A stretch of DNA of 64,000 nt, taken from assembly GCF_029351045.1 (NCBI RefSeq), contig NZ_JARKIN010000001.1, forward strand, positions 488,501 to 552,500, given 5' to 3'. The notes beneath the pieces are model-generated. The model saw nothing but the letters and a program-made list of their open reading frames with translations, made no database searches and was not told the DNA's origin. The DNA is from Streptomyces sp. WMMB303 (GTDB taxonomy: Bacteria > Actinomycetota > Actinomycetes > Streptomycetales > Streptomycetaceae). A program made the position numbers and the translations under genes. Shown in pieces: positions 1 through 7,759 of the stretch. Positions within the stretch are counted from its first letter, which is position 1, and each line of letters opens with the position of its first letter.

Positions 1-42
1 TCCGTTGTGGCACAGAGCCGGCCTGCCGCGGAGGAGTGAGTG

Positions 43-450
43 ATGTACGGCGATACCGGGACGGTGCGGGAGATTCTCACCGGGCTGGGTGACACCTGGG
101 CGGTGGTGGGGCTGTCGCAGAACGCCTCGAGGCCCGCCTACGGGGTGGCAGAGGTGCTGCAGCGGTTCGGCAAACGGGTCGTTCCGGTCCACCCGAGCGC
201 GGAGACGGTGCACGGCGAGCGCGGCTACGCGACACTCGCGCAGGTCCCGTTCCCGGTGGACGTGGTGGACGTGTTCGTCCGCTCCGAGCTGGCGGGGCAG
301 GTGGCCGACGAGGCGGTGGCGATCGGCGCCAGGGCTGTCTGGTTCCAGCTCGGCGTGGTGGACGAGGCGGCCTGGGAGCGTACCCGGGCGGCCGGGCTCC
401 GCATGGTGATGGACCGCTGCCCGGCCATCGAGATCCCCCGGCTGGGCTGA
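43..450 (+). CDS. CoA-binding domain protein (YccU type)
   Basis: A 135-residue single-domain protein of the CoA_binding_2/YccU family, a small Rossmann fold similar to the CoA-binding part of succinyl-CoA synthetase. Visible family features are the N-terminal VVGLSQNASRPAYGVAEVL stretch, the VVPVHPSAETVHG segment after the second strand, and the C-terminal FQLGVVDEAAWERTRAAG / MDRCPAIEIPRL end. Length is normal. I chose the ATG at 43 over the GTG at 40 because GAGGAG ends six bases before it. The physiological substrate of this family is not established, so CoA binding is a family inference. Confidence 0.9.
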   Translation: MYGDTGTVREILTGLGDTWAVVGLSQNASRPAYGVAEVLQRFGKRVVPVHPSAETVHGERGYATLAQVPFPVDVVDVFVRSELAGQVADEAVAIGARAVWFQLGVVDEAAWERTRAAGLRMVMDRCPAIEIPRLG

Positions 451-469
451 GCGCTTCGCCCGTGCCTCA

Positions 470-652
470 GGCCCGGATCCGCCTCCGACGTTCGTGGTGG
501 ACGACGAGCCCGGGCCGCCCGGCCGTCTCGCGGCGTGTGCGGCGGGCCGGATCGAGGATCGGCCGGCGGCGCGGGTCAGCCCGCGCGGGCTGTTCGGCTT
601 CGTCTTCGACGTCTGCGCCGACGAGCGCTACCGCGCCCGGGGGTTCGCCAGG
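470..652 (+). pseudogene. Remnant of a GNAT acetyltransferase
   Basis: Between the CoA-binding gene and the YbaK-like gene, the plus frame with codons starting at 470 reads like the centre of a GNAT N-acetyltransferase. It has a beta strand with FVVDDEPGPPGRLAAC, then AAGRIEDRP, then GLFGFVFDVCADERYRARGF, which matches the strand plus acetyl-CoA loop (V-x-x-x-x-R-x-x-G) of the family. No start or upstream half is present. The frame runs into the 3' end of the oppositely oriented YbaK-like gene, so both ends are lost. Only about 60 residues remain. It could be chance similarity, but the motif order is right. Confidence 0.4.
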
Positions 653-1194
653 CCCTCCACGACCTCGGCGCCCGGCAGTGCGGCCAGGGCCTTGCCGGGC
701 ACGATCAGCTTCCCCCGGCGGCTGCCGCTGCCGATCAGCACCCAGGGCAGCGCGACGGCTTCGGCGTCCAGCAGCAGGGGCCAGCCGGCGGGCAGGCCGA
801 CGGGGGTGATACCGCCGTACTCCATGCCGGTCTCGGTGACCGCGGTCTCGTGCGGGGCGAAGGAGACCTTCCGGGCGCCGAGGCCGCGCCGGACCGCTCC
901 GTTGACGTCGAGGCGGCCGCCGGAGGGCACCACGCAGCCCGCGAGAGTGCGGGTCCCGCTCTGTTTGGCGGCGACGATCACGCAGTTGGCGGAGGTCTGC
1001 AGCAGGTCCTCGCCGTACGTCTCGACGAAGACCGCGGTGTCGGCCTTGTCCGGATCGGTGTCGACGTACAGCAGGTGCTCGGCGGGAACAGTGCCGCTCC
1101 AGCCGCGGACCGCGGCGGCGACGGGGGCTGCCAGTCGGTCCAGGACCCCGGGGGCCGGCCTGGCGTTGTCGAAGTCTCCGATGGGCGCACGCAT
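628..1194 (-). CDS. YbaK/EbsC family aminoacyl-tRNA deacylase-like protein
   Basis: A 188-residue protein of the YbaK/ProX superfamily, free-standing relatives of the editing domain of prolyl-tRNA synthetase that hydrolyse mischarged tRNAs. The family core is clear: TSANCVIVAAKQSGTRTLAGC, then the RLDVNGAVRRGLGARKVSFA helix with the conserved lysine region, then TGMEYGGITPVGLP and the final strand WVLIGSGSRRGKLIVPGKAL. Which mischarged tRNA it edits cannot be told. The ATG at 1194 is preceded by TAGGGT a few bases upstream, a weak ribosome site or a -10-like element of a leaderless start. Confidence 0.85.
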   Translation of the reverse strand: MRAPIGDFDNARPAPGVLDRLAAPVAAAVRGWSGTVPAEHLLYVDTDPDKADTAVFVETYGEDLLQTSANCVIVAAKQSGTRTLAGCVVPSGGRLDVNGAVRRGLGARKVSFAPHETAVTETGMEYGGITPVGLPAGWPLLLDAEAVALPWVLIGSGSRRGKLIVPGKALAALPGAEVVEGLANPRAR

Positions 1195-1225
1195 ACCGGT
1201 ACCCTAGCCAGCCCGCGCCGCCCGG

Positions 1226-1798
1226 TCAGCGCGGTGCGGGGACCGAGACGGCCATGGTCATCTCGACGCTCTCCGGCCCGTCGTTGCGGTAGCCGTGCGG
1301 GACGTGGGATTCGAAGCACGCGGAGGTCCCGGCCGGAACCGTGTACACGTCGCCGTCCACCTCGAGGACGAGCGTGCCGGTCGTGACGTGCACGAGTTCG
1401 GTGGTGCCCAGCGGGTGCGGATCGGAACTGCTGGCGTCTCCCGGCGCCAGCTTCCAGTGCCACAGCTCCAGTGGACCGGGCGCCTCGGTGCCGGCGAGCA
1501 GGGTGCTGTGGCTGCCCGCCTCGGTGGACCACAGCCGCACCGCCTGCTCCGGCGGCACCAGGCGGACCTGCGGCTCCTGATCGAAGTCCAGCAGCGAGGT
1601 GATGCTGACGCCGAGTGCGTCGCCGATCTTGACGACGGTGCCCACGCTGGGGTTGGTGCGGGCCTGTTCGATCTGGATGAGCATGCCCCTGCTGACACCG
1701 GCCCGCGCCGCGAGGGCGTCGAGGGTGAAGCCGCGCTCGGCCCGCAGATGTTTCAGGTTGCGGGCCAGCGCCTGCGTGAGGTGGTCGAGGTCCGTCAC
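1226..1798 (-). CDS. XRE-type regulator with cupin domain
   Basis: A 190-residue regulator with an N-terminal HTH_XRE domain (ARNLKHLRAERGFTLDALAA followed by AGVSRGMLIQIEQ, recognition helix included) and a C-terminal cupin sensor containing SSDPHPLGTTELVHVTTG and the second cupin box near VPAGTSACFESHVPHGY. Members of this class usually repress adjacent transport or catabolic genes and sense a small ligand in the cupin. I prefer the GTG at 1798, where homologous proteins begin with TDLDHL. An ATG at 1813 would add five residues, and neither has a strong ribosome site. It diverges from the transporter at 1903 across an AT-rich gap, so control of that transporter is likely but inferred. Confidence 0.88.
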   Translation of the reverse strand: MTDLDHLTQALARNLKHLRAERGFTLDALAARAGVSRGMLIQIEQARTNPSVGTVVKIGDALGVSITSLLDFDQEPQVRLVPPEQAVRLWSTEAGSHSTLLAGTEAPGPLELWHWKLAPGDASSSDPHPLGTTELVHVTTGTLVLEVDGDVYTVPAGTSACFESHVPHGYRNDGPESVEMTMAVSVPAPR

Positions 1799-1902
1799 GA
1801 TGTTCCACACCATCCAAAATATTAAATGACAGAGTGCATTGAGGTGTACTACGGTGTGCTGGACTTGAGCGTTCACCACACTGTACTGCGAGGGAATCCG
1901 CC
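1799..1902. promoter_or_regulatory. Divergent promoter region, regulator/DMT transporter
   Basis: About 100 bases separate the divergent XRE-cupin gene and the DMT transporter gene. The centre (about 1814-1827, with AAAATATTAAAT) is unusually AT-rich for this genome, as expected for a shared promoter/operator. GAGGGA at 1890-1895 is the ribosome site of the rightward gene. I could not fix exact -35/-10 elements or a convincing palindrome. Confidence 0.45.
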
Positions 1903-2775
1903 ATGACCGCTGTCTTCGCGCTGGCCACCAGCCTCCTGTGGGGGCTGGCCGACTTCGGCGGCGGGCTGCTCAGCAAGCGGCTGCGCGAGCTGACGGTGGT
2001 GGTCGTCTCGCAGGGCGCGGCCTGTCTGGTGCTCGGCGTCATCGTGCTCGTCACCGGCGCCTGGAGCGAACTGGACGCGCGCCTGCTGTGGTGCGCGGTG
2101 GCGGCCGGGGCGATCGGGCCGGTGTCGATGCTGTGCTTCTACCGGGCACTGGCCGTCGGTCCGATGGGCGTGGTCTCGCCCGTCGCCACCCTCGGCAGCG
2201 TCGCCGTGCCGGTGGCCGTCGGCATGGCCCTGCACGGTGAACGGCCGGGCCCGCTCCAGGCCGTGGGCACCCTGGTCGCCGTCACCGGAGTGGTGCTGGC
2301 CGGCGGCGTGGGCGGCGGAGGCGCACCCGTGCAGCGGCGCACAGTCCTGCTCACCCTGATCGCGGCCTCCGGGTTCGGCGCGACGATGAGCCTGGTCGCC
2401 GAGGCGTCCACGACACTCGCGGGACTCTTTCTGACGCTGTTCGTGCAGCGGGTGGTCAACCTCGTCGTGGGCGGCGGAACGCTCTGGGTCTCGGTGCGGC
2501 GCGGCACACCGGCGCTGCCCGAGGAGGGTCTGCGGGCGGTGTGGACGGCGCTGCCCGCGCTGGCCTTCGTCGGCCTGGCCGACGTCGCCGCCAACGGTAC
2601 GTACGCCGTCGCCGCGCAGCACGGCCCGGTCACGGTCGCAGCCGTCCTGGCCTCGCTCTACCCCGTCGTCACCGCGCTCGCCGCACGGAGCGTGCTCCAG
2701 GAGCGGCTGCGCGCGCTGCAGACCACGGGCGCCGGGCTGGCGCTGCTGGGCACAGTCCTGCTGGCCTCGGGCTGA
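1903..2775 (+). CDS. EamA-type DMT superfamily transporter
   Basis: A 290-residue inner-membrane protein with about ten hydrophobic segments in two repeats of five, the fold of the drug/metabolite transporter superfamily. The repeat signature appears in both halves: YRALAVGPMGVVSPVATLG in the first and YAVAAQHGPVTVAAVLASLYPVVTALAAR in the second. Loops are short and arginine-rich on the predicted cytoplasmic side. The ATG at 1903 follows GAGGGA with six-base spacing. The divergent cupin regulator suggests substrate-responsive export or uptake, but the substrate cannot be inferred. Confidence 0.88.
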   Translation: MTAVFALATSLLWGLADFGGGLLSKRLRELTVVVVSQGAACLVLGVIVLVTGAWSELDARLLWCAVAAGAIGPVSMLCFYRALAVGPMGVVSPVATLGSVAVPVAVGMALHGERPGPLQAVGTLVAVTGVVLAGGVGGGGAPVQRRTVLLTLIAASGFGATMSLVAEASTTLAGLFLTLFVQRVVNLVVGGGTLWVSVRRGTPALPEEGLRAVWTALPALAFVGLADVAANGTYAVAAQHGPVTVAAVLASLYPVVTALAARSVLQERLRALQTTGAGLALLGTVLLASG

Positions 2776-2788
2776 CCGGAGCACCGGC

Positions 2789-3541
2789 TCAACCGCCGGC
2801 CGAGCCGCCGGGCGGCTCGGCGTCCGGCGCGGCGGGCAGGTCGGCGAGGGCGACCAGCTCCTGCGGACTGACCCCCTCGGGAACGGGCACCGGCGGCGGG
2901 GTGCGCAGCGGCGGCTGCCACCCCTGCTCCGGGTCCAGCCGGCGGACCACCTTGGCGGGGGCACCCGCGACCACGGCGTGGTCGGGTATCTCACCCCGCA
3001 CCACGGCTCCCGCCGCGACCACCACGTTGCGCCCCAGCGTCGCGCCGGGCAGGACGACGGCCCCCGCGCCGATCCAGCTCCCCGCGCCGATCTCCACCGG
3101 TGCGGTGCGCGGCCACTGCTTGCCGACCGGCAGCTCCGGATCGTCGTAGGAGTGATTGGTGGAGGTGATGTAGACGTACGGGCCGCAGAACACGTCGTCG
3201 CCGAGGCTGACCCGGGTGTCCGCGATGACGTGGCTGCCCCGGCCCAGCACCACGCCGTTCCCCAGCCGCAGCACCGTCTCCGGTCCCAGCTCCAGGTCCG
3301 GCATCATGCCCGCCGTCAGCGTGACGTCCTGGCCGACAATGCAGTGGTCGCCGAGTTCGATCCATGGTGTCCCGAAGAGCGTCCCCTGCGGAAAGGCGAG
3401 CCGTGTCCCGGTCCCGATGCGGCGGAACGCGTACGGCCCCGGGCGTCGCGCGGTGACGGCCCCCGCCTGCCGGGCCCGACGCCAGAGGCCGTGTACGGCG
3501 CGGGAGGTGAGGGAGGAGAACGTGTTCCTGAGGGATGGCAC
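2789..3541 (-). CDS. Hexapeptide-repeat (LbH) acyltransferase
   Basis: A 250-residue left-handed beta-helix protein. The helix spans roughly residues 55-190, with repeated [LIV]-G-x4 turns (VLGRGSHVIADTRVSLGDDV, GSWIGAGAVVLPGATLGRNV, VAAGAVVRGEIPDHAVVAG). The block VYITSTNHSYDDPELP carries the histidine typical of the active site of xylose/galactoside-type O-acetyltransferases. The C-terminal end is proline-rich (PPLRTPPPVPVPEG). The GTG at 3541 is chosen because the upstream extension is low-complexity and unlike the family. It probably transfers an acetyl group to a sugar or envelope component; the substrate is unknown. Confidence 0.82.
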   Translation of the reverse strand: MPSLRNTFSSLTSRAVHGLWRRARQAGAVTARRPGPYAFRRIGTGTRLAFPQGTLFGTPWIELGDHCIVGQDVTLTAGMMPDLELGPETVLRLGNGVVLGRGSHVIADTRVSLGDDVFCGPYVYITSTNHSYDDPELPVGKQWPRTAPVEIGAGSWIGAGAVVLPGATLGRNVVVAAGAVVRGEIPDHAVVAGAPAKVVRRLDPEQGWQPPLRTPPPVPVPEGVSPQELVALADLPAAPDAEPPGGSAGG

Positions 3542-3671
3542 GCCGTCACCGTAGCGCCCCGGCACCGCCCCGCCCCGGTGAGGTTCCTCACCGGTAACCT
3601 CGGGTGGCGCTTTCGCCGGGCGCGGGGTGCGCAGCCGCCGTGAACAGGGGCATGCCCGGGCGCGGAGAGGC

Positions 3672-4220
3672 TCAGGAGGCCGCCGGCCGTTCGCCGACGG
3701 TCGCACCGCGGTGCTGCTCGGCCAGGTCCACATAGCCGAGCGCGTTGAGGCGCACGCCCTCGAACTCCTCGTCGGTCAGCTCCCGCCGCACCTTGCCGGG
3801 CACCCCGGCCACCAGCGAACCGGGCGGCACCACGGTCCCCTGCGGCACCAGGGCCTGGGCCGCAACCAGGGAACCGGCACCGATACGGGCGCCGTTGAGG
3901 ACGGTGGCGCCCATGCCGATCAGCACGTCGTCCTCGACCGTGCAGCCGTGCAGCACGGCGTTGTGGCCCACGGTGACCCGGGCGCCGACCTCGACGGGGA
4001 AGCCGGGGTCGCCGTGCACGGTGCAGTTGTCCTGCACGTTGCTGCCCTCACCGAGCACGATGGGGGCGGCGTCGGCCCGCAGTACGGCGCTGTACCACAC
4101 GCTCGCCCCGGCCGCCAGGGTGACGTCTCCCGCGAGTACCGAGGTCGGCGCGTTGAACGCCGTGGGATCCAGTCGCGGTGCGTGCCCGCCGACCGTCACG
4201 ATCAGCCCGTGCTGTGTCAC
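3672..4220 (-). CDS. Gamma-carbonic anhydrase family protein
   Basis: A 182-residue left-handed beta-helix protein of the gamma-carbonic anhydrase/PaaY/YrdA class. The three-histidine zinc site of the family is visible: NCTVHGDPG gives one ligand, and VGHNAVLHGCTVEDD gives the other two. The N-terminal strand (APTSVLAGDVTLAAGASVWY) and the C-terminal helix (ELTDEEFEGVRLNALGYVDLAEQH) are complete. I use the GTG at 4220, which has GGAGAG upstream, rather than the GTG at 4232. Carbonic anhydrase activity varies in this family and is not proved by motifs alone. A different LbH protein lies just downstream. Confidence 0.88.
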   Translation of the reverse strand: MTQHGLIVTVGGHAPRLDPTAFNAPTSVLAGDVTLAAGASVWYSAVLRADAAPIVLGEGSNVQDNCTVHGDPGFPVEVGARVTVGHNAVLHGCTVEDDVLIGMGATVLNGARIGAGSLVAAQALVPQGTVVPPGSLVAGVPGKVRRELTDEEFEGVRLNALGYVDLAEQHRGATVGERPAAS

Positions 4221-4259
4221 GTTGCTCTCCACTCCGGATGTCTCGCCGTCCGGTCCCGC

Positions 4260-4991
4260 TCAGTCGCCGACCGGGGCCGACGGGGTGCCCTCGTGTTCGG
4301 GCCGTCGGGGACGGCCGTCCGCGACCGCGGCGGGGGCGTCCTGCTGGGCCGCGGCGTGCTCGGTACGGTGCTCCTCGACCGCTTCGGCGGCCACCTTCGC
4401 GGCCCGGCGTTTGACGAGCACCATGGAGGCGAGGCCGATCAGCACGGCGGCCACCAGCCCGAGCCAGGAGAAGCGCTTGAGCCATGCCTCGGCGACGACA
4501 CCGACGTAGTAGATGACCGCTGTGGTGCCGCCCGCCCACACCACGCCGCCCAGCACGTTCGCGGTCAGGAACTTCCAGTACGGCATCTTCAGCACACCCG
4601 AGAGCGGCCCCGCGAAGATCCGCAGCAGGGCGATGAAGCGGCCGAAGAAGACGGCCCACATGCCCCACCGCTGGAAGGAGCGCTCGGCGGTGGCCACATG
4701 GCTGGGGCCGAAGTGCTTGGGGAACTTCCCGCCCAGCCAGTCCAGGAGCGGCTTGCCGCCTCTCCGGCCGATGGCGTACCCGATCGAGTCACCCACGACG
4801 GCGCCGACCGTGGCGCAGGTCCCCAGGATCAGCGGATCGATGTGCCCCTGCTGCGAGGACAGCAGCGCGGAGCTGACGAGGACGATCTCCCCCGGCAGCG
4901 GGATCCCCAGGCTCTCCAGCCCGATGACGACCCCCACCAGGAGGTACACGCTGACGGCCGGAACGTTCTCCAGCCAGTCCTGGATGTGCAA
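4260..4991 (-). CDS. DedA family membrane protein
   Basis: A 243-residue DedA/SNARE-associated (VTT) membrane protein. It has the amphipathic re-entrant region ESLGIPLPGEIVLVSSALLSS, the signature GDSIGYAIGRRGGK, and FFGRFIALLRIFAGPLSGVLKM, the conserved F-x-G-R-x-x-P/A region. A polar, charged tail of about 45 residues follows the last membrane segment. The start is probably the TTG at 4991: homologues begin with HIQ(D/E)WLE, and GAGAGGAAG lies about seven bases upstream. Some DedA proteins flip undecaprenyl phosphate or other phospholipids; that role is a family possibility here. It is separate from the TVP38-type relative at 8876. Confidence 0.88.
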   Translation of the reverse strand: MHIQDWLENVPAVSVYLLVGVVIGLESLGIPLPGEIVLVSSALLSSQQGHIDPLILGTCATVGAVVGDSIGYAIGRRGGKPLLDWLGGKFPKHFGPSHVATAERSFQRWGMWAVFFGRFIALLRIFAGPLSGVLKMPYWKFLTANVLGGVVWAGGTTAVIYYVGVVAEAWLKRFSWLGLVAAVLIGLASMVLVKRRAAKVAAEAVEEHRTEHAAAQQDAPAAVADGRPRRPEHEGTPSAPVGD

Positions 4992-5142
4992 CTGCGGCTT
5001 CCTCTCATGACATCGGAGCACGAGCTGCCATGACGGCACGAATTCGGAAGCCTACTCGACCGCGCGCCGGCCCGCGCCCACTGCCTCGCGCGCCGCTCTC
5101 CGGCCGGCGGGGGCTGGACCGGACCGGCGGCGCGGCGTGGCG

Positions 5143-5598
5143 TCAGTCGTTGGGCCGCAGGGTCCACACGACGGTCATCTCGCTGGTGACCGCGCCGTCG
5201 GGGCGGCGGAGCGCGACCCGGACCGGGAACTCGGGGCGCTCTCCCCGGTCCAGCTCGGCGACCACCTCGGCGGCCGGGCGGCCGAGCTCGGCGGTGGCGG
5301 TGACCACGCCCTTGGCGATCTTCTTGAAGTCCATCTCGGCGCGTACCGGCAGCGGGACGGCGCGGGAGAGCTGGTCGGCGAACGCGGCCAGGGTCACCGC
5401 CCCGGTCGCGGACTCGGCTAGCGTGAACATCGCACCGGCGTGCGGGCCGCCCACGTGGTTGTGGTACTCGCTCTGGTCGGGCAGGGAGACGACGACACGT
5501 TCCGGCGAGGTCTCCAGGTATTCCAGGTTGAGGGTGCGGGCCATGGGCACGGAGGCCCGCATCAGCTCACCGATGTCCGGCTGCGACTGTGTGGTCAT
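5143..5598 (-). CDS. DUF4442/hotdog-fold thioesterase-like protein
   Basis: A 151-residue hotdog-fold protein of the DUF4442/PaaI type. The central helix region reads EYHNHVGGPHAGAMFTLAES, the usual hotdog motif with the HxGxxxG-like turn and a potentially catalytic acidic residue. It is followed by strands around RAEMDFKKIAKGVVTATAEL and the C-terminal EMTVVWTLRP. Such proteins hydrolyse acyl-CoA thioesters in several cases, but DUF4442 members are mostly uncharacterised. It stands alone, divergent from the proline-rich gene at 5735. Confidence 0.8.
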   Translation of the reverse strand: MTTQSQPDIGELMRASVPMARTLNLEYLETSPERVVVSLPDQSEYHNHVGGPHAGAMFTLAESATGAVTLAAFADQLSRAVPLPVRAEMDFKKIAKGVVTATAELGRPAAEVVAELDRGERPEFPVRVALRRPDGAVTSEMTVVWTLRPND

Positions 5599-5734
5599 GG
5601 CCGCACGTTACCACTGAGTAACTCGGCGCGGGAGAATCGTTCCTTCCCGCTTCGGCCCCATTCGTGTAGCGGGTCCGTACCGATCCAGGACCGGCCGTGG
5701 CCAGTGCTACGACCGCACCATAGGGTTGTCGCCC

Positions 5735-6826
5735 ATGTGGCCAGGACAGCAGCCGCCCGGGGGCGAGCAGAACCCGCAGCAGCCGAACCCGTACCAGCAG
5801 CCCGGGTACGGGCAACCGAACCCGTACCAGCAACCCGGCTACGGGCAGCAGCCGTCGGGCCAGCAGCCCGGGCAGGGGCAGCCGCCGGGCCCGCCGGGCT
5901 ACGGCCAGCAGCCCGGGCAGGCTCCCCACCCCTACGGGCAGCCGGGTGGGCCGGGACAGTCGGGACAGTGGGGCCCGGGGAGCATGCCGGGCAGCCCGCA
6001 GCCGCAGTCACCCAAGGGCGGAGGCGGCGGAGGCGGCCGGAACAAGACGATCGCCATCGCGATCGTCGCCGCGGTCGCGGTCATCGCCGCGACGGTGGCC
6101 GGGGTCGTCGTCCTCGGCGGCGACGACTCGGGCGGGGGCAAGAAGAACGAGGCCGACAAGACCTCCTCGCCCTCGGTGAAGACGAAACCGGAGAAGAGCG
6201 AGAAGGCCGAGCCGGGAGGCGGCGGCGCCTCCAAGGACCCCTCGGACCCGGTGGTGAAGGGCTGGCAGACCGTCGTCAACCCCAAGTGGTACTCGGCCTT
6301 CGACGTCCCGGACAACGACGACTGGACCCTCGCGAGCACGGGCACCATCACCGGATTCGAGGACGACAAGGGCAAGGTCCTGGTCGCCATGTCGGCGCCC
6401 GCCTACTACAAGGACGACTGGTGCAAGCGCAGCAGCCGCGCCGGCGTCGGCACCAAGGGCGCGCAGGGCTCCAAGGACACCAAGGAGGCGGCGCGGATCG
6501 CGGCCGGCAACTTCGCGATCGCCGGCTACGACCAGAAGCAGAAGGGCACCCTCAAGGTCTCCAAGCCCAAGCCGTTCAAGAACGAGCACGGCATCAAGGG
6601 CCACACCGTCACCGCCAAGATCACCGGAGCCCCCAAGGAGGACAAGTGCTCCACGAGTGCGGGCAAGGTCGTCACGGTCTCCTGGATCAACAGCAACGGT
6701 GACCTGGCGATCTGGGTCCTCTACACCGACGCCGGCGTCAAGGACGAAGTACCGGACGCCACCATCGAGAAGATGACGGGCAGCCTCCGCGACTACGACG
6801 GCGGCGGGGACGAGCCCCGCGGCTGA
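5735..6826 (+). CDS. Proline/glutamine-rich single-pass membrane protein
   Basis: A 363-residue protein. The first 95 residues are a disordered Pro/Gln/Gly/Tyr-rich tail with two copies of QPNPYQQPGYGQ and related units. A single membrane anchor follows (about residues 105-127, KTIAIAIVAAVAVIAATVAGVVVLGG), then a charged linker and an extracytoplasmic domain of about 190 residues. The anchor order implies a cytoplasmic proline-rich tail and an outside domain. The domain contains two tryptophan-rich strands and three cysteines. This architecture is common in streptomycetes and has no assigned function. ATG 5735 is chosen because AGGG lies nine bases upstream; TTG 5726 would add three residues. 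Confidence 0.82.
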   Translation: MWPGQQPPGGEQNPQQPNPYQQPGYGQPNPYQQPGYGQQPSGQQPGQGQPPGPPGYGQQPGQAPHPYGQPGGPGQSGQWGPGSMPGSPQPQSPKGGGGGGGRNKTIAIAIVAAVAVIAATVAGVVVLGGDDSGGGKKNEADKTSSPSVKTKPEKSEKAEPGGGGASKDPSDPVVKGWQTVVNPKWYSAFDVPDNDDWTLASTGTITGFEDDKGKVLVAMSAPAYYKDDWCKRSSRAGVGTKGAQGSKDTKEAARIAAGNFAIAGYDQKQKGTLKVSKPKPFKNEHGIKGHTVTAKITGAPKEDKCSTSAGKVVTVSWINSNGDLAIWVLYTDAGVKDEVPDATIEKMTGSLRDYDGGGDEPRG

Positions 6827-6860
6827 CCGGGCAGACCCCAGGGGCCACGGGACCGGCTGC

Positions 6861-6894
6861 GACGGCGCCCTCAGTCCAGACTGAAGGCGCCGTC
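6861..6894. terminator. Bidirectional hairpin terminator between convergent genes
   Basis: The arms 6861-6875 and 6880-6894 pair over 15 positions, with a single G-T wobble, around the four-base loop CCAG. The hairpin lies 34 bases beyond the stop of the proline-rich gene. Its left part covers the stop codon (6871-6873) of the gene coming from the other side, so the last codons of that gene are part of the stem. No T-tract follows, as usual for streptomycete terminators. Confidence 0.65.
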
Positions 6895-7731
6895 CGGCGG
6901 TTCGGGGGACGGCACGGCGTCGCCGTCCTCGACCGCACGAACACCCCGCGTGAAGCGCTCCAGCTCCGTCCCGTGCTCGACCCGGGCCGGGAACGGGTCG
7001 GCCGAGCAGCGGCGGGCCAGTTCCCCGACCGGCTGCTCCGCGTGCGAGGCGAGCAGCAGGATGTTGCCGAACCGGCGGCCGCGCAGCACCGCGGGCTCCG
7101 CGACGAGCGCGAGCTGCGGGAAGACCGCGGCGAACGTGGCCAGTTGGGAGGCGAGGAAGCGGAACGGCGCGGCGTCGGCGAGGTTGGCCACATACAGGCC
7201 GCCGGGCCGCAGCACCCGCGCCGCCTCGCGTGCGTACGGCAGGGTGGTCAGATGCGCGGGCATCCGCGAACCGCCGTACACGTCGGAGACCAGGACATCG
7301 GCACCGGCCGCGGGCGAGGACTCCAGCACGGCCCGCCCGTCGGCCGCCTCCACCGTGACCGCGGCACCGTCCGGGAGCGGCAGATACTCGGCGACGAACG
7401 CGCTCAGCTCCGCGTCCGGTTCGGCCACCCGCTGCCGGGAGCCGGGACGGGTCGCGGCGAGGTAGCGGGGCAGGGTGAGCGCTCCCCCGCCGAGGTGGAG
7501 CACGTCCAGCGGCGCTGCGGGCGGTGCGGCGAGGTCCAGCAGATGGCCGACCCGGCGCGCGTACTCGAACTCCAGGTGCCCGGGCTCGTCGAGGTCGACG
7601 TAGGACTGCGGGGCTCCGTCCAGCGTCAGCAGCCAGGCCCGGCTCCGGTCGATGTCCGGCAGCAGCTTGGCCGTGCCGCCCGCGACGGTTCGGATGCGGG
7701 GTATCTGCTCCCCGCCGGCGTCGGTCTCCAC
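6871..7731 (-). CDS. Spermidine synthase-like methyltransferase-fold protein
   Basis: A protein of about 286 residues with a Rossmann methyltransferase fold of the polyamine synthase type. It has LTLDGAPQSYVDLDEPGHLEFEY (substrate-binding N-terminal hairpin), LDVLHLGGGALTLPRYLA (nucleotide loop), then AADGRAVL and ADVLVSDVYGG (the acidic post-motif of the family), and VLRPGGLYVANLAD. Real polyamine synthases need conserved D-x-x-x-x-D residues in the gate loop. Here that loop reads VSDVYGGSRMPAHLTT, so true spermidine synthase activity is doubtful. The start is uncertain: GTG 7731 has GGAGAG too close. The gene lies 28 bases behind the EF-Tu-like gene and is probably co-transcribed with it. 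Confidence 0.78.
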   Translation of the reverse strand: METDAGGEQIPRIRTVAGGTAKLLPDIDRSRAWLLTLDGAPQSYVDLDEPGHLEFEYARRVGHLLDLAAPPAAPLDVLHLGGGALTLPRYLAATRPGSRQRVAEPDAELSAFVAEYLPLPDGAAVTVEAADGRAVLESSPAAGADVLVSDVYGGSRMPAHLTTLPYAREAARVLRPGGLYVANLADAAPFRFLASQLATFAAVFPQLALVAEPAVLRGRRFGNILLLASHAEQPVGELARRCSADPFPARVEHGTELERFTRGVRAVEDGDAVPSPEPPDGAFSLD

Positions 7732-7759
7732 CTCTCCATTGTGCGGGCCCGCCGCAGCC

